Notes under the pieces: generated by a model | Databases searched by the model: none | The model's input: only the letters and a program-made list of their open reading frames with translations | Told to the model about the DNA's origin: nothing | Assembly: GCA_033557835.1 (NCBI GenBank) | Contig: JAWQRO010000013.1 | Coordinates: 27,963-91,962 of the forward strand | DNA: 64,000 bases | From: Helochares maculicollis | Lineage: Eukaryota > Arthropoda > Insecta > Coleoptera > Hydrophilidae | Reading direction: 5' to 3' | Part shown: positions 23,801 to 35,019 of the stretch, piece after piece | Layout of the letters: every line of letters begins with the position of its first letter | How positions within the stretch are numbered: position 1 is the first letter of the stretch | Translations under genes and position numbers: made by a program

Positions 23801-26800
23801 ATCGGCGATCGTTACACGTATATTTTTTTTAACCAAAATTTTCCCTGAAAATCAAGAAAATTAATTGCGGTCACTGGTCACTGGTCTTGGCGTTCTGCGA
23901 GAACAATATCGATTTCCATGATCGAATTTTATCATTGCCTCGGCTGACAGTGTCAATTATTGCATGTCTTTTTACCTTCATAAATTTGTATGAGAACATG
24001 TTGTCTCATTAAGATCTTGACAAAAACGATTGTGTTGAAAATTTGTTTTTGATGCTGAAAATGATGATGTACTAGCTTTTTCAAGAAAACGAAGGAGGTT
24101 GATAATAAATTCTGACAGTGAAAGCGATAGTGAGCAACTGAATGATATATCAAATGTGACAAATACGGGACCATAAAGATGGTTTAGTCCACTAGGCCGT
24201 CAAAGAAGTATTATCCCATTTACGGAAATATCTGGTGTGAAGATTCCTTACTCAAGATTGGTAGCCCAAGGCAAACCTGAAGACTTTTACAAACTATTGA
24301 TTCCTGACGAACTCTTTGATAAAATTGCCCTGGAGACCAATTTGTTTACCAAATAATCAATTGCAAAAGGGAAAAAATCTATTTCATGCTCAAATTGCTG
24401 GAAGCCTAGAAACAGATAAGAAATGAAAATATTTTTTTGGACTACTTTTATATGTTGGTCTAGTACGTGTTCGTAAAAATAGTACACTATTGGAGTGGAG
24501 GTAATATATTGGGGTAACCTATTCCTCCTACATTATTGAGTTGGAATAGATTCGAACCGATATTACGATATCTGCATTTTTCAATCATGAAAACATTGAT
24601 CCCAGTGACCCTATTTGGAAAAATAATAGAACTTATTGATGAGTTGAAAAATATTATACACCGCATGAATAATGCGTGGATGAGAGCATGGTACCATTCA
24701 GAGGAAGATTTGTTATGTTGCAGTTCAACAAGCAACAAAGACACAAGCATGGCATTAAATTACTTAAAATCTGCACAATACCTGGCTATACTTATAAATT
24801 GCAAATCTATTACGTAGAAAATACTAAAACAATCGATAATTCACCTACGAACATTGTATTCTCCCTTTGCGAGGAGTTGTTGTATAAGGGTCAAAGCATT
24901 ACAACTGATAACTTGTAGACTAGTTTACAATTGGCAATTGAATTACTAAAAAATGATACACATTTATTTGGCGCAGTCGCTTGCCCACAAAAGTTATAGA
25001 AGAAACTTTATTGTGGTGAGTTTGTTGCCCAGGAGAACAAGGACGGAATATTAGCGTTAAAATGGAAGGATAAGGGCGTTTTAATGCTATCTACTAAGTA
25101 TTCCACGGAATTTGCTACAATAATCAGAAGGGGCAAATCTGTAACAAAGCCAAAGATGGTTTTGGATTATAATAAAGTCAAAATTGCATTGGATACGAGT
25201 GACCAAATGGCATCATATTCAGCGCATTTAGAAAAACAATAAAGTGGTACAGATAACTGGCGATTGAATTAACTTTAAATAATATAGAGGTAAACACTTA
25301 CATAATGAGTCGTGAAACTATGGAAAATAAAATTTCGATAGTGGAATTCAGAAGATTGTTGTTAGAGTATTTCTTTACTTCAGAAAAGGACGAAGTAGTC
25401 GATAAAAGGCCAAAAACACTCAAACCAGAACTAAAAAAGAAACTAGGAATGTTGGATCATCAAGATGTTTTTGCACAAGTTGCTACAAAGAATGAGTAAA
25501 AAAATTCGGCGGTAAAGTTGCGAAAAATAAGTGTGTAAGAGTGAATAGTTATTATGACCAATGTTTAAATGAACTGCATTTCTGTTGGAGCTGCTTCAAC
25601 GAGCACATATACAAGTAAATTTCGAATATATTATTTAACCGATTTTTCTTATTTGGGTTTGGCTAATATCCAATAACAAATGTCATTTATTTTAAAGAAC
25701 CTAAATTTTTATTTGTTGCATATCTACTATTATTATCAATTATGTACAATTATTATATATTGCAATTTGTTTGTAATGTTAAAAATATATATTTTCATTT
25801 ATGATTAATTTGTTTGAATAAAATTTGTTTTTTGCAAATTTTAGTTTTCCTCTTGATAAATTTCAAAGTACTGAAGTCCCAATTGAGAGTATTATTATAG
25901 AGCACCACTCCTGTCATTCTAGGCTACTAATACACACAAAGTATATGCATCAACGCTCAGGAAAGTATTGAATACATCTCTGACTGGAGGTCACCAGTGA
26001 CCTACGTGGCACCATTGATTGAACATTACGAGTTCACCAGTGACCTAAATCACGTTCAATGTGTTAAGACAATAGGGTCGTTTTATTTGCATCAAGTAAA
26101 ACCATTACTCTATGTGTTATAATAAATCCATTTTGCTTTACCTTTAATAAGCAAAGAATTAATCAATCTAGTTTGCTTTGTTCTGTTAACATTGCATTTA
26201 CTGTTTATGAATATATGTTTTGAAGATCTCCAATTGCATTGAAAACCCACATTTCGTTACTTACAAGTCAAGTTTTTTGACCTCTTATAAAACAAACCAA
26301 CACTTTAATTATGCCTTCTATACTTTGTTCATGACTTTTTTTGGCACAACCATCTATAAAATTAAAAAAGAATGAATTGTTTTTGTTAACACAGTTACCA
26401 CAATTTGGGACACTGAGGGTATATTTTAAAAATATACTTCTAAGATTTATTTTCTTTACAAATTTGCTAATTATAAATGTTTACTATGCCTAATGAATTT
26501 TGTTTGAATTAGTCATTAGTCTCTCAATTATTAGTGTAATAGACAACAAAGTGGGAAATATTTTAGTTTGTCTACCAAAATTAACAATCCTGGACGTATA
26601 TTATTTTAAATCGACACACTCAGTCTAACGATAGATATACAAATTAGAATGCAACCACAGACTACACCCATTGAATCAAACTTTAATACTTTATAATCAC
26701 TTCGATATTAAATGTTATGTATGAAAATTGCAGGTTTGCGGGCAGAGAAGACCTACTATTGGAAATTCTAGCGAATCAAGGCCCAGTAGGTGCTGCTATA

Positions 26801-27040
26801 AATGCCAACTCTTGGCAGCACTATTTAGGAGGAATAATTCAATATCACTGCAGCAGCTCCTACACCTATTTAAACCATGCTGTTCAAATAGTAGGATATG
26901 ACCTAACTGCAAAAATACCTCACTACATTATACGAAACTCCTGGGGAGAAAATTTTGGCAACGACGGCTACCTGTATCTAGCAATAGGAGAAAACCTTTG
27001 TGGAGTAGCCAATGAAGTAATTACACTAGAACTTGCATGA
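20847..27040 (+). CDS. Cathepsin O-like papain-family cysteine protease
   Basis: Exons 20847..21035, 21427..22109 and 26734..27040 join in frame to 392 residues. The start at 20847 (aaaATGC) gives a hydrophobic signal peptide (about residues 5-25); an in-frame ATG at 20790 would spoil it. The propeptide is of the I29 inhibitor type, with GLTKFSDLTPTEF at about 85-97. The mature enzyme begins near PEKVDW (about 178). Active-site residues are present: oxyanion Q195, nucleophile C201 (CGACW), H339 (LNHAV) and N359 (RNSWG). The signatures SVQQLIDCS, GCEGGD and YLGGIIQ match cathepsin O rather than L or B. It should be a lysosomal or secreted endopeptidase. The linker between propeptide and mature domain is roughly 45 residues longer than in human cathepsin O. 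Intron 2 (4.6 kb) carries a piggyBac element. A poly(A) signal lies at 27219. Confidence 0.93.
22200..22900 (+). repeat. Decayed interspersed repeat in cathepsin O intron 2
   Basis: The segment has the near-palindrome TTACTATACGAAGTATAGTAA (22252-22272), a TG microsatellite, and three cggaagt motifs (about 22503, 22643 and 22757), mostly preceded by an ac. A second copy of the palindrome block lies at 46330, which marks this as a dispersed repeat. No coding remnant identifies the class. Confidence 0.5.
22378..22396 (+). repeat. TG microsatellite
   Basis: An uninterrupted run of TG dinucleotides inside the decayed repeat of the cathepsin O intron. Confidence 0.9.
23726..26063 (+). mobile_element. 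piggyBac-type transposon, full length but inactive
   Basis: The element of 2,338 bp is flanked by TTAA on both sides (23722-23725 and 26064-26067), the target-site signature of piggyBac. Its ends are inverted repeats: CACATTGAACG at the left and its complement at the right, followed by a mismatched pair and ATT. Subterminal repeats GGTCACTGGT occur near 23869-23886, and inverted partners (CACCAGTGACC) near 25990 and 26033. It lies in intron 2 of the cathepsin O gene in the same orientation. It carries a broken transposase. Confidence 0.9.
24051..25499 (+). pseudogene. Broken piggyBac transposase
   Basis: The reading starts with an acidic N-terminal part (SDSESDSEQLND) and continues through several stops and frame changes. 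Recognisable family blocks follow: NRFEPILRYLHFS (about 24542), DESMVPFRGR (24679 onward), RHKHGIKLLKICTIPGYTYK, then LALKWKDKG and VLMLSTKYSTEF (about 25060). DESMVPFRGR contains one of the catalytic aspartates of the DDE/D nuclease. At least five interruptions mean no active protein. The usual C-terminal Cys-rich domain is not evident. The name follows from these blocks together with the TTAA-flanked ends. Confidence 0.88.
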
Positions 27041-27413
27041 AAAATCTAATGTTCGTGAAGTAGAAAATACATCTAAAATTCAAAACCTCAAAATGCTCAA
27101 GATAGAAAGTAAATGAAAAACACAAACACAAAAAAAATGAAGAATGCACCAACCATACAAAAATGTTCTACACTGAAATCGTTTACAAAAAAGTACACAA
27201 TTCCTAAAACAAAGATTCAATAAAACAAGAAAAAATAATAACCACACTTGAAATATTTTATTTGGTCTCATAAAGTGAAAATACACCCAACATTAAAGTA
27301 CAAAGAATTATTTGTAATATGCACGTTAATGAATCATTTAAACCGAGTGAATAACATTAAAAAAAAAAACATTAAAAATGAATCTGGTATTCATATACTT
27401 CTCTTCAACCATG
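27041..27413. other. Convergent 3' ends of cathepsin O and the SR gene
   Basis: A plus-strand poly(A) signal AATAAA lies at 27219-27224, and a minus-strand signal (TTTATT read on plus) at 27257-27262. The two 3' UTRs therefore nearly abut and probably overlap by a few tens of bases. Confidence 0.55.
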
Positions 27414-30400
27414 TTAATAGCGGTGGCGGCGCCTGCTACGTCTATCATAGTCATCGTACCTCCTCGAGGACCTCCGGTGTCTTCGGTCGTAATCTCTCTC
27501 ATAATAGTAGTCTCGGTCCCTGTCTCTATTCCGTCTGTAATTTCGATCGTAGTGCGAATCATAACTAAAAATACTTTAAATCAGCACCATCTCAAGAAAC
27601 CAGGACAATCAATCCCTATATCAAAAATTTGCTGCGTCCACACCATTCTCACCAATTATTTTTTTATCATACTATTTGGAAAGCCAGAACACTCCATTTA
27701 AAACGTTTAACCAAACCATATAAACAAACCATCATCCTGATAAATCACAAAGAACAATTAGGTCTAACTAAATTTATTAAAGAATATAACAGCAAATTAA
27801 TGGTTTAGTACTTTTACTGGGTGGCTGTATAAAAAAATAATGGTAAAAAATCTTGTCAGGCTTTTTCATGCGGATTTCTCAATATATAATTCAATTTTGA
27901 CTCGATTTAAGGTAATAGTGTAGAGCAATTTTTTTTTACTTCTAATAAGCTAAAAATAAATATACATAACAATTACAATTAGAATAAAACTGTGCTTTGA
28001 AAAATGGAATGATTTTTCTTTTTCGGCAGCTGCATGAGTGGAAATCGGTCATTATTATTAGTACTTCATAGAGTGTAAACGTCATTCAAGTATTAATGAG
28101 TAAGAATCAATTTCCGCCGCAGCTATGAACGAACGTAAATACACTTTTGAACAAAAGTCCATTTAACGAGAATTTCTATTGAGAAATTAATTTTTTTCCT
28201 GATAGTTTGGTCATTTTAGAACAAGATTTTTAAGCATTTTTTCCACTTTTGTAAAACCAGCAATTTTTCACCAATTTTTAGGAACATTTTCATGATTTAT
28301 TGCGTTCTTTTGATTGTTGATGGCTTCACCTAAAGCTACCGATAACACTAATTAGAATATGAAAAGTAAAATAAATTACATTTTAATGGTTTGATAGGTG
28401 TAACATATAGGACATGTACTTACCTGGAAGAGTTGATGGCCAAAATATGCAATTAAACTGAATAGGAATCAGTTTGAAATTTCAAAATTGCAACAAAAGA
28501 GAAATCGGCATAAAAGTATATCTGGCAGAAGCAATTATAAATTTGGAAGGATTTTAGCAGTGAACACGCAAAATATTTAAAACAAAATACACCACGCTGA
28601 TGGAGCTCAAAACAGTATCTAAGGAGATTAGAAATACGGAGAGAATGTATGAAAGTAGAGCCAAACTAAGCTTGATATTCACCAAAAGAAGCAATAAAAT
28701 CAATTGCAAATCACAAAAACTAACACATGTTTGTTTATTAATTTTTATGTAAAGCTACTACCCACAGCAAAATAGTTTAAAAAGTGGAAAAAACTAGAAT
28801 ACTGACGTAATCGAGTTAATTATAGTAATTTTCAAGAGTAAATTGCTTTTATTATATTGCTAATGCAACTAGGTAAACAATTTAATTTCCTTTAAATGGT
28901 TTAAGACATCTCTACTGCCACCAATTTAATATAAGCTCGTAGCCTGCCGCTTGTATTAAAATTGTTTATTTCCTTTAGCTCAGATTGTACAAGGAACTGC
29001 TGCTTAATACTTTATAAAATGTACACGTATATATTTCAGTGAAGTGCTTTCAACTCGTTTTTGTTTTTACTTTCAACAATAATTAGTTTGTTTGCATGTA
29101 AATAATTGTTATCTCTTAGATAAGTTAACATCAGCAATTAAGCTAGCTAGACAACTAAATATCATAAAGATGTTTGAAGAATCTAATGGTAAGTTCATCA
29201 GTGCTTTATTTAAAACCGTAAACAATTTATAGTTAAAAGTATGAAGCATGCAGTTTCTAGTTTAAATTTTTTTAAGGCAATCAAGATGTAATTTGAGTTT
29301 AGGCATTTCATTTTGTTGACATGATTCAATTGTTTTCATTTTTTTCATATTTTTCATTTAAGTTGTACAAAAGTGCATTTAATGGGGTAATGACGGTGAT
29401 TAAACAAAACAAAAATAAAAACAAAACCATACTAAAGCCCTTGTAAAGAAATAACGAAAAATAACAAAAAAAAGTAATTTAACAAAATTAGCCCCCAGAA
29501 TTTGGCACTTACCGTCCTCCACCTCGTTCTCGTTTCTCCCCACCATTTAGTTCTGGACAGTCTCTGTAAAAATGGCCTGTATAACTGCATTGGTAACATC
29601 GCATATTTGGATTGAAGAAACTTCTACCAGAGCCTCGAGTCCTGGGTTTTGCATATGTGACACGGATGCGGCTGCCACATATTTCTCTGCAAAGAGATTC
29701 TTTCACTAATTTTTTACTTTCGTGCAATTTGACGAGCAAAACTTTTTCTATTATTTTTGAGCAATTATAAAATCAAATCTACTAACTTTATATAGTTGAA
29801 ATTTTACAAACATAAATTGCTGACGGCATAAAACTGTTTTATAAACGCTAATAATTGTAGGGAAAACCAATACTCATTGATCAGCTGTAATTAATCATAT
29901 TAATTTATACATCATGAGATGTAATAATTTATAATAAACAAGCAAACAATAATCATTAAATAGTTTTGTACAACTGCGCAGTTCACACACCGACCCATAT
30001 TGAGTTTTCCTAAATATCGATTGCCAATTCATAGAATATTAACTAATGATTCCACTAAACAAATATAAGATTAGATTTAATCTCACAAGTCTTATTTGTT
30101 TCTCGGAATCAAAATACGTGATAATTTGTCTTTAACTTTATATGTAATTTATAAAACTTGTTAATACTATATATAAAAATATAAACTAGCTACTAATTTT
30201 GAATTACTTTCTATTTTTCCAAATTAGGTTTCGTTCATTAAACAGTTTATGAAATAATTTATTCTGGCTGAATTTTTCCTAAATTAACTTTTTACTTAGT
30301 ATAATTTCATGGAGCTGGCTGTAAGCCAATTATAAATATGTTCAACTAACTGACAGCTTATACGAACATAATCCAATATGATACACGTGACTTCAATTGA

Positions 30401-31647
30401 TCGATTCTTTTGTCCTAGTAAAACTAGGTTGTATTAATATTTGAATAAATGTAATTTCTGACAACACTCGTCATATTTTCTCATAATATTGATTTTTTCA
30501 ACTGCCCCCAAAACATTGCATTTCTGTTTAGTCAGCTCTTATGCTCACATCGGCAAGTTAATTAGTTAAGTGTGTTCGGTCGATTTTTACAACCATACAA
30601 TTTTATTTTAATTAATATTTATTAATTTAATTTATTAAGATTACATTTATATTAATTAAATCTGTATGGTCAAATATTGATATTTATTTCATACTACATA
30701 TATATTTTTCTATACACTGAAGTTGGACATATTTGTACCTTGTTGATTCAAAATTATTGTCTCCATATTTCGTCCATTTCAAAACTAACAAGCAAATGTA
30801 CGAACATTATATTAAAAATTGTTAGAAGTTAGGGTTTCTAAATTAATTAATTGTCTTTGATGGGCTAAAAGGGAACACTAAATTTGAGGCAGTTTGTTTT
30901 GAATTTACAATTTGTCCGGACTATGCATTTAAAATAAATAGGAAAGCAAATCCAATTACTGCAGGCACATAAAGTACACAATTCATTGTTTGACAAATAG
31001 AAAAGCATTAAGATCTTCTATATTGTTTGAAGCGAACAAATATATTCCTGCAATGAAGTTTAAATATTTCTAACTGCCTTTTAAAAATTGATTTAAAACA
31101 AGCGCCATCTATTAGATTATCAAATGAAGATAGCTCTGTGCAAAATGCAAGTGAAAATAAAAATGTTACTTCAAAATAGCCAGGGGATGAACCTTTCTAT
31201 ACAGATCATACGTTAGTCAATGAGTTCGTAGTATCAAAGCTGCCACTATTGACAACTGATTCTGCTCTTATTGTATAAAAACAAATTAAATAATCATACT
31301 CACGCTCCATCTGCTTCAGCTACTGCCTCAGCGGCGCATTTCTTTTCTTTGAAAACAGCAAACCCAAAGCATGGCGAACTATTCGTCATCCAAACTTCTT
31401 TTAAGGGGCCAAACTGACTGAAGAACTTTTCAAGGTCCGACTTACGAACGTCGTCCCCAATATCTGCAATATGTAGTCTGTATCCATCATCCTTATCGCG
31501 GCTGGTGCTCCTGCTTCTGGACCTAGAGCGGGATTTGGAATAACTAGAGTTACTCTTGTCGCTCTTTTTGCTAGCTTTGCTGCTATTTGATGCACTCCTG
31601 CTGCGGCTCTTCCTCTCCGCCGGCGATTTTTGCTCCTCGTCCCTCAT
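27414..31647 (-). CDS. SR-type splicing factor with RRM and zinc knuckle (SRSF7/x16-like)
   Basis: Minus-strand exons 31304..31647, 29513..29686 and 27414..27564 join in frame (GC|A and CG|T split codons) to 222 residues. Start is ATG at 31647; the upstream GTG AAA codons are not used. It has an N-terminal Arg/Ser-rich region (about 12-50), an RRM (about 57-130) with RNP2-like LHIADI and RNP1-like CFGFAVF, a CCHC zinc knuckle C145-x2-C148-x4-H153-x4-C158, and a C-terminal tail of Arg/Asp/Tyr and RS residues. RRM plus knuckle plus RS tail is the plan of SRSF7/9G8 and fly x16, nuclear factors in splice-site choice and mRNA export. The RS stretch ahead of the RRM is unusual for them. Intron 2 holds a candidate poison exon. 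The promoter is shared with the divergent AMPK beta gene. Confidence 0.85.
28424..28457 (-). other. Candidate poison exon in SR gene intron 2
   Basis: On the minus strand a 34-base segment is bounded by an acceptor (cctattcag) and a perfect consensus donor CAG|GTAAGT. Included between exons 2 and 3 it reads on in frame for 11 codons and then shifts exon 3, giving a stop at its second codon (TTA TGA). The RS tail would be lost, but because the stop sits in the last exon the transcript might escape NMD. Autoregulation by such exons is common in SR genes. Use of this exon is predicted, not shown. Confidence 0.45.
29170..29188 (+). other. Possible short plus-strand first exon (low confidence)
   Basis: ATG TTT GAA GAA TCT AAT G followed by a good donor G|GTAAGT, antisense within SR gene intron 2's flank. 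It ends in phase 1, the same phase as AMPK beta exon 1, so it could splice in frame to 33993. This may be chance. Confidence 0.15.
29687..31303 (-). other. SR gene intron 1, nothing recognised
   Basis: Intron of 1.6 kb, donor GTGAGT and acceptor ctttgcag on the minus strand. Strongly AT-rich, no coding or repeat features identified. Confidence 0.7.
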
Positions 31648-32326
31648 TTTCACTGATCAGTTATAAAATGGTGTCAGATTTTAATAAAATGCGTTTTTCA
31701 GCCGAATAAACAACATTCACTTGTTTTCAAAACGGAAGTTGGTTGGTTTTTATCGAGCGACGCCTGCTGCGACTTCACAATCTAACTTGGTTGGGAACGG
31801 CTTTTCACCGATTTTATCGACTAACAACACATTTTTGTAGCGCCACCAAATGTAGAATGCGCGCTAACTACGCAGCAAATTCGCTGCTTAATAATTTATT
31901 TATTGATTCCACAAAACTAACTAAAACTCGCCGATAATTATTAGAAACGCAGTGTCATCAAGGACAGGTTTGCCAATCGATAAGAGTTATGGCGTTGCCA
32001 ACCACCTAACAACTTAGGCAGCGCCACCAACATGTAGCGCGAGATTCGAAGTCTAAATTGTAACAACATTCATTATAATTTACGACTACCACTAATGCCT
32101 AACCGTAATCGCTTGATTATTCCATTTTTCTTTCAGATTAGTTATTTTGATTGGAAACAAACATAAATTGCTTAATCTTTTCGAACGTATTTGGCATCAT
32201 TGCGAAATAATTTCGCAAACTGTCCGACTCGCTGTCAAATGTCAAGTAGGCAATGTAAATATGGACGGTTGTGGTTAAAATATAATTTTTCAGCTTTATT
32301 TTACTGTTATTTGACTAATCGTTAAT
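31648..32326. promoter_or_regulatory. Divergent promoter of the SR and AMPK beta genes
   Basis: The 679 bases separate two start codons pointing apart. Two related blocks, GCGCCACCAAATGTAG (31840-31855) and GCGCCACCAACATGTAG (32021-32037), each followed by a GCGCG-type tract, form a direct repeat. Near 31976-31981 lies ATCGATAA, a DRE-like core typical of insect housekeeping promoters. There is no TATA box at an obvious position. Small frames here (31743-31937) look non-coding. Confidence 0.6.
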
Positions 32327-34673
32327 ATGGGGAATGCAGGAAGCGGAGGTGTCCCTAAGGAGAGGCAAAAGTCCGGCGAGACGGCCCCCTCGTCGCCTTG
32401 CAAGGAAGAACAGGCCTTTACTTTTGGCAAGAAACCAGAGCCTAAGTTGATTCTCCAGGGGTCTCAGGATGACGAAGAGCCTTATTTCACGAAGCCTGCA
32501 ACTACGGAGAAGCCCCCTCGTGTTCGTGCCAACACTGTTTCTGAAGGGCAGAAGATAAACGTTAGTGATAAAACACCAACAGTGTTCCGTTGGGAAGGTA
32601 TGTATGCATAACAAAGAATAGGCTTTATTAAGATTCAATAACACATCCTAAAATATGGATTATTACCTAGGAAGTGATTTAGCGGTTCACAACCACAGTA
32701 CGATATTCAAATTTTATTTTGGTGTATATCAGAAATATCCAAATGCGGCCGGAGAGCTATATGCATTCCAATAATGGTTTTGGTGTGCTCCTCTAGCAGG
32801 TTTTTGGTGACAGCTAATTTTCAAAGTTTTAAACTACCTGACTGATAGTACTTACTATAACTGTAATGAGTTACTCAAGTATACATATAATTGCCGTGGA
32901 TGCAACATATCTGTAAATCCTGAAGTTCACGTGCATCCTAATAGTGACTAAAGTCTCTTAATTGTCCTGGTGAAATATACAACATTTTTCAGTTCTACCT
33001 CATTAACTTCATCTTCGTCTAACTTTCTGGCACAAGGTTAAATGTGAAAAATAAAATTGTAGCAACATAGTCTGCAGTAATTAATTATTACTTTATCATG
33101 GAATCTTCTTCATGGCTCTATTCTCAGTCAATGTTATTAATTACTGTCATATATATCATGAATACAAATTAGTCTGTTTTTTTTTGGAGGAAAAGTGGTA
33201 TTTATTTAAAAACGAAATTAAAGAGTTTAATCAAAGTAGTGTTCATCACTGATGACTATTTTTTCCCCACCTCTCGGGCAGTTTTTGAAGTTCATTTACA
33301 AAAAATGTTTCGTCATGAGAGCTAATCTAAATTTTAAGCTAGTTATAGATATTTGTAAAATAACTGCAACCTATAATCAAAAAGAAAACAAGCAGTAGAA
33401 TATGAGGGGTGCAGTACAATATCCCACTTAATCGTTTCCAACTTTCATACAACATAAAGCCCTCATTGTTATGCAGAAGAAAAATTTTGTCATGTTTTTT
33501 AACATATTCTAATCGTTTACGTATTGTTGGGCTCAAACGAATCAACTATAGCCCCGTATATTTGTGCTTATAACGTATTTGTCGAGTTTTTAGCATCTTA
33601 TAATACATAACTCTCTTTTGGTCTTACCAGATACACAGCATGACCTTCGTATTAATAATATTTGGCTTTGGTGATGATGTTGAGGATGATCTGACCTGGC
33701 ATAGTGTAGAAATAAATCACCTCTCAAGGAACCCTGTTAACTTTTGAATCATTCATAATGGCTTCAATTATACAGAAAGTACTTGTTAAGCCATTATGAA
33801 TGTAGTTAAAACTCCTTTTCAATGCGTAATGCCATCAATCATGTGTCACTGAAGTTTTTAGCTGTTCAACTTCATAGTACTTTTTATGTAAATATATGAA
33901 TTATATTGTAATTCGATATGTATAGTCATATAAACATCATTAATCTGCATGCAATATGAAAATACATATTGTTTGTTACTAACATATTTCAGGTGGTGGT
34001 CGTGATGTATTCATCAGTGGCACATTTACTGAATGGAAGACAATTCCCATGGTGAAAAGTCATGGAGATTTTGTAACTATAATCGACCTCCCAGAGGGGG
34101 AACACCAGTATAAATTTTATGTTGACGGAGAGTGGAAGAACGACCCAAGAATGAAAATGGTTGAAAATGACATGGGGAACAAAAACAACCTCATAAGTGT
34201 TAAAAAGTCAGACTTTGAGGTTTTCCAAGCTTTGGATAAAGACAGCGAAAGTGCCCCGCAATCACACCAGCATAGCCAAAAAGAGTATTCGCAAGAAATT
34301 CCGACGAATAAACCATGGGAGGAAGTGTCAGGGCCGCCCATTTTACCACCTCATTTGCTCCAAGTTATTTTGAATAAAGACACACCTTTATCAGTAAGTA
34401 TTTTTGATTCAATATGTTAGAGATTAAATAAATTTATAAGCTTTGAATGAGTTCATTTGATCATAACTATTAAAAATTACATTGTTTGCCTATATATATT
34501 TGTAAGAAATGCTTTATAATTTTTAGTGTGAGCCAACTTTACTTCCTGAGCCAAATCATGTCATGTTGAACCACCTCTACGCTCTTTCTATTAAAGATGG
34601 TGTTATGGTTTTGAGTGCCACCCATAGATATCGCAAAAAATATGTCACCACGCTTCTGTACAAACCAATTTAA
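32327..34673 (+). CDS. AMP-activated protein kinase beta subunit
   Basis: Exons 32327..32597, 33993..34393 and 34527..34673 join in frame to 272 residues, the normal length for animal AMPK beta. The N-terminus MGNAGS is an N-myristoylation signal, so the kinase can sit on membranes. A glycogen-binding CBM48 domain spans about 85-165 (VFISGTFTEWK, YKFYVDGEWKNDP). The C-terminal ASC domain (about 195-272; PPHLLQVILN, NHLYALSIKDGVMVLSATHR, ending in LLYKPI) scaffolds the catalytic alpha and regulatory gamma subunits. The complex senses a fall in energy charge. The fly orthologue is alicorn. Intron 1 (1.4 kb) holds a mariner relic. A poly(A) signal lies at 34814. Identity is secure. Confidence 0.96.
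33227..33545 (-). mobile_element. Mariner transposase relic in AMPK beta intron 1
   Basis: On the minus strand the end of a mariner transposase is readable: NELQKLPERWGKIV, then DEHYFD and a stop at 33227. Upstream, LEYVKKHDKIFLLHNN at about 33490 corresponds to the block around the second catalytic aspartate, here with N in place of D. The region between is deleted and frameshifted. No terminal repeats were found. It differs from the two mariner copies near the GTPase genes. Confidence 0.75.
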
Positions 34674-35019
34674 TTTTAGACGGCATTGTCCTGGATAACA
34701 TTTAAACACTAATAATTAATAGCAAGAAAAAAAATTGATATGTAAATGTATATTATATGCTGAAATATGCAATTGTTGTAGGTAGTTAGGTTAGGTTTAA
34801 AAAGATAAAACGAAATAAAAAGTGGAAATTTAACATGGCCATTTGTGTACATAGATTTGTTTTTCGCATAAAATATTAAATACATAATTATCACTACTTA
34901 TATTCATTTATTATTATTTGTATTGTATTTATAAAATATAAACAAATGATGGAATCTAATAAATAACGAGAAAATCAATTCTGGACTTAGCATTTTAAAC
35001 CCTGCACTAAAATTTGGAC
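34674..35019. other. Convergent 3' ends of AMPK beta and NARS2
   Basis: Only 346 bases lie between the stop codons. Poly(A) signals are at 34814 (plus) and 34907-34912 (minus strand, TTTATT on plus), so the two 3' UTRs need not overlap. Confidence 0.6.

Noticed and set aside
24487..24750. Minus-strand ORF inside the piggyBac element
   Set aside because: Antisense of the broken transposase, which is readable on the plus strand.
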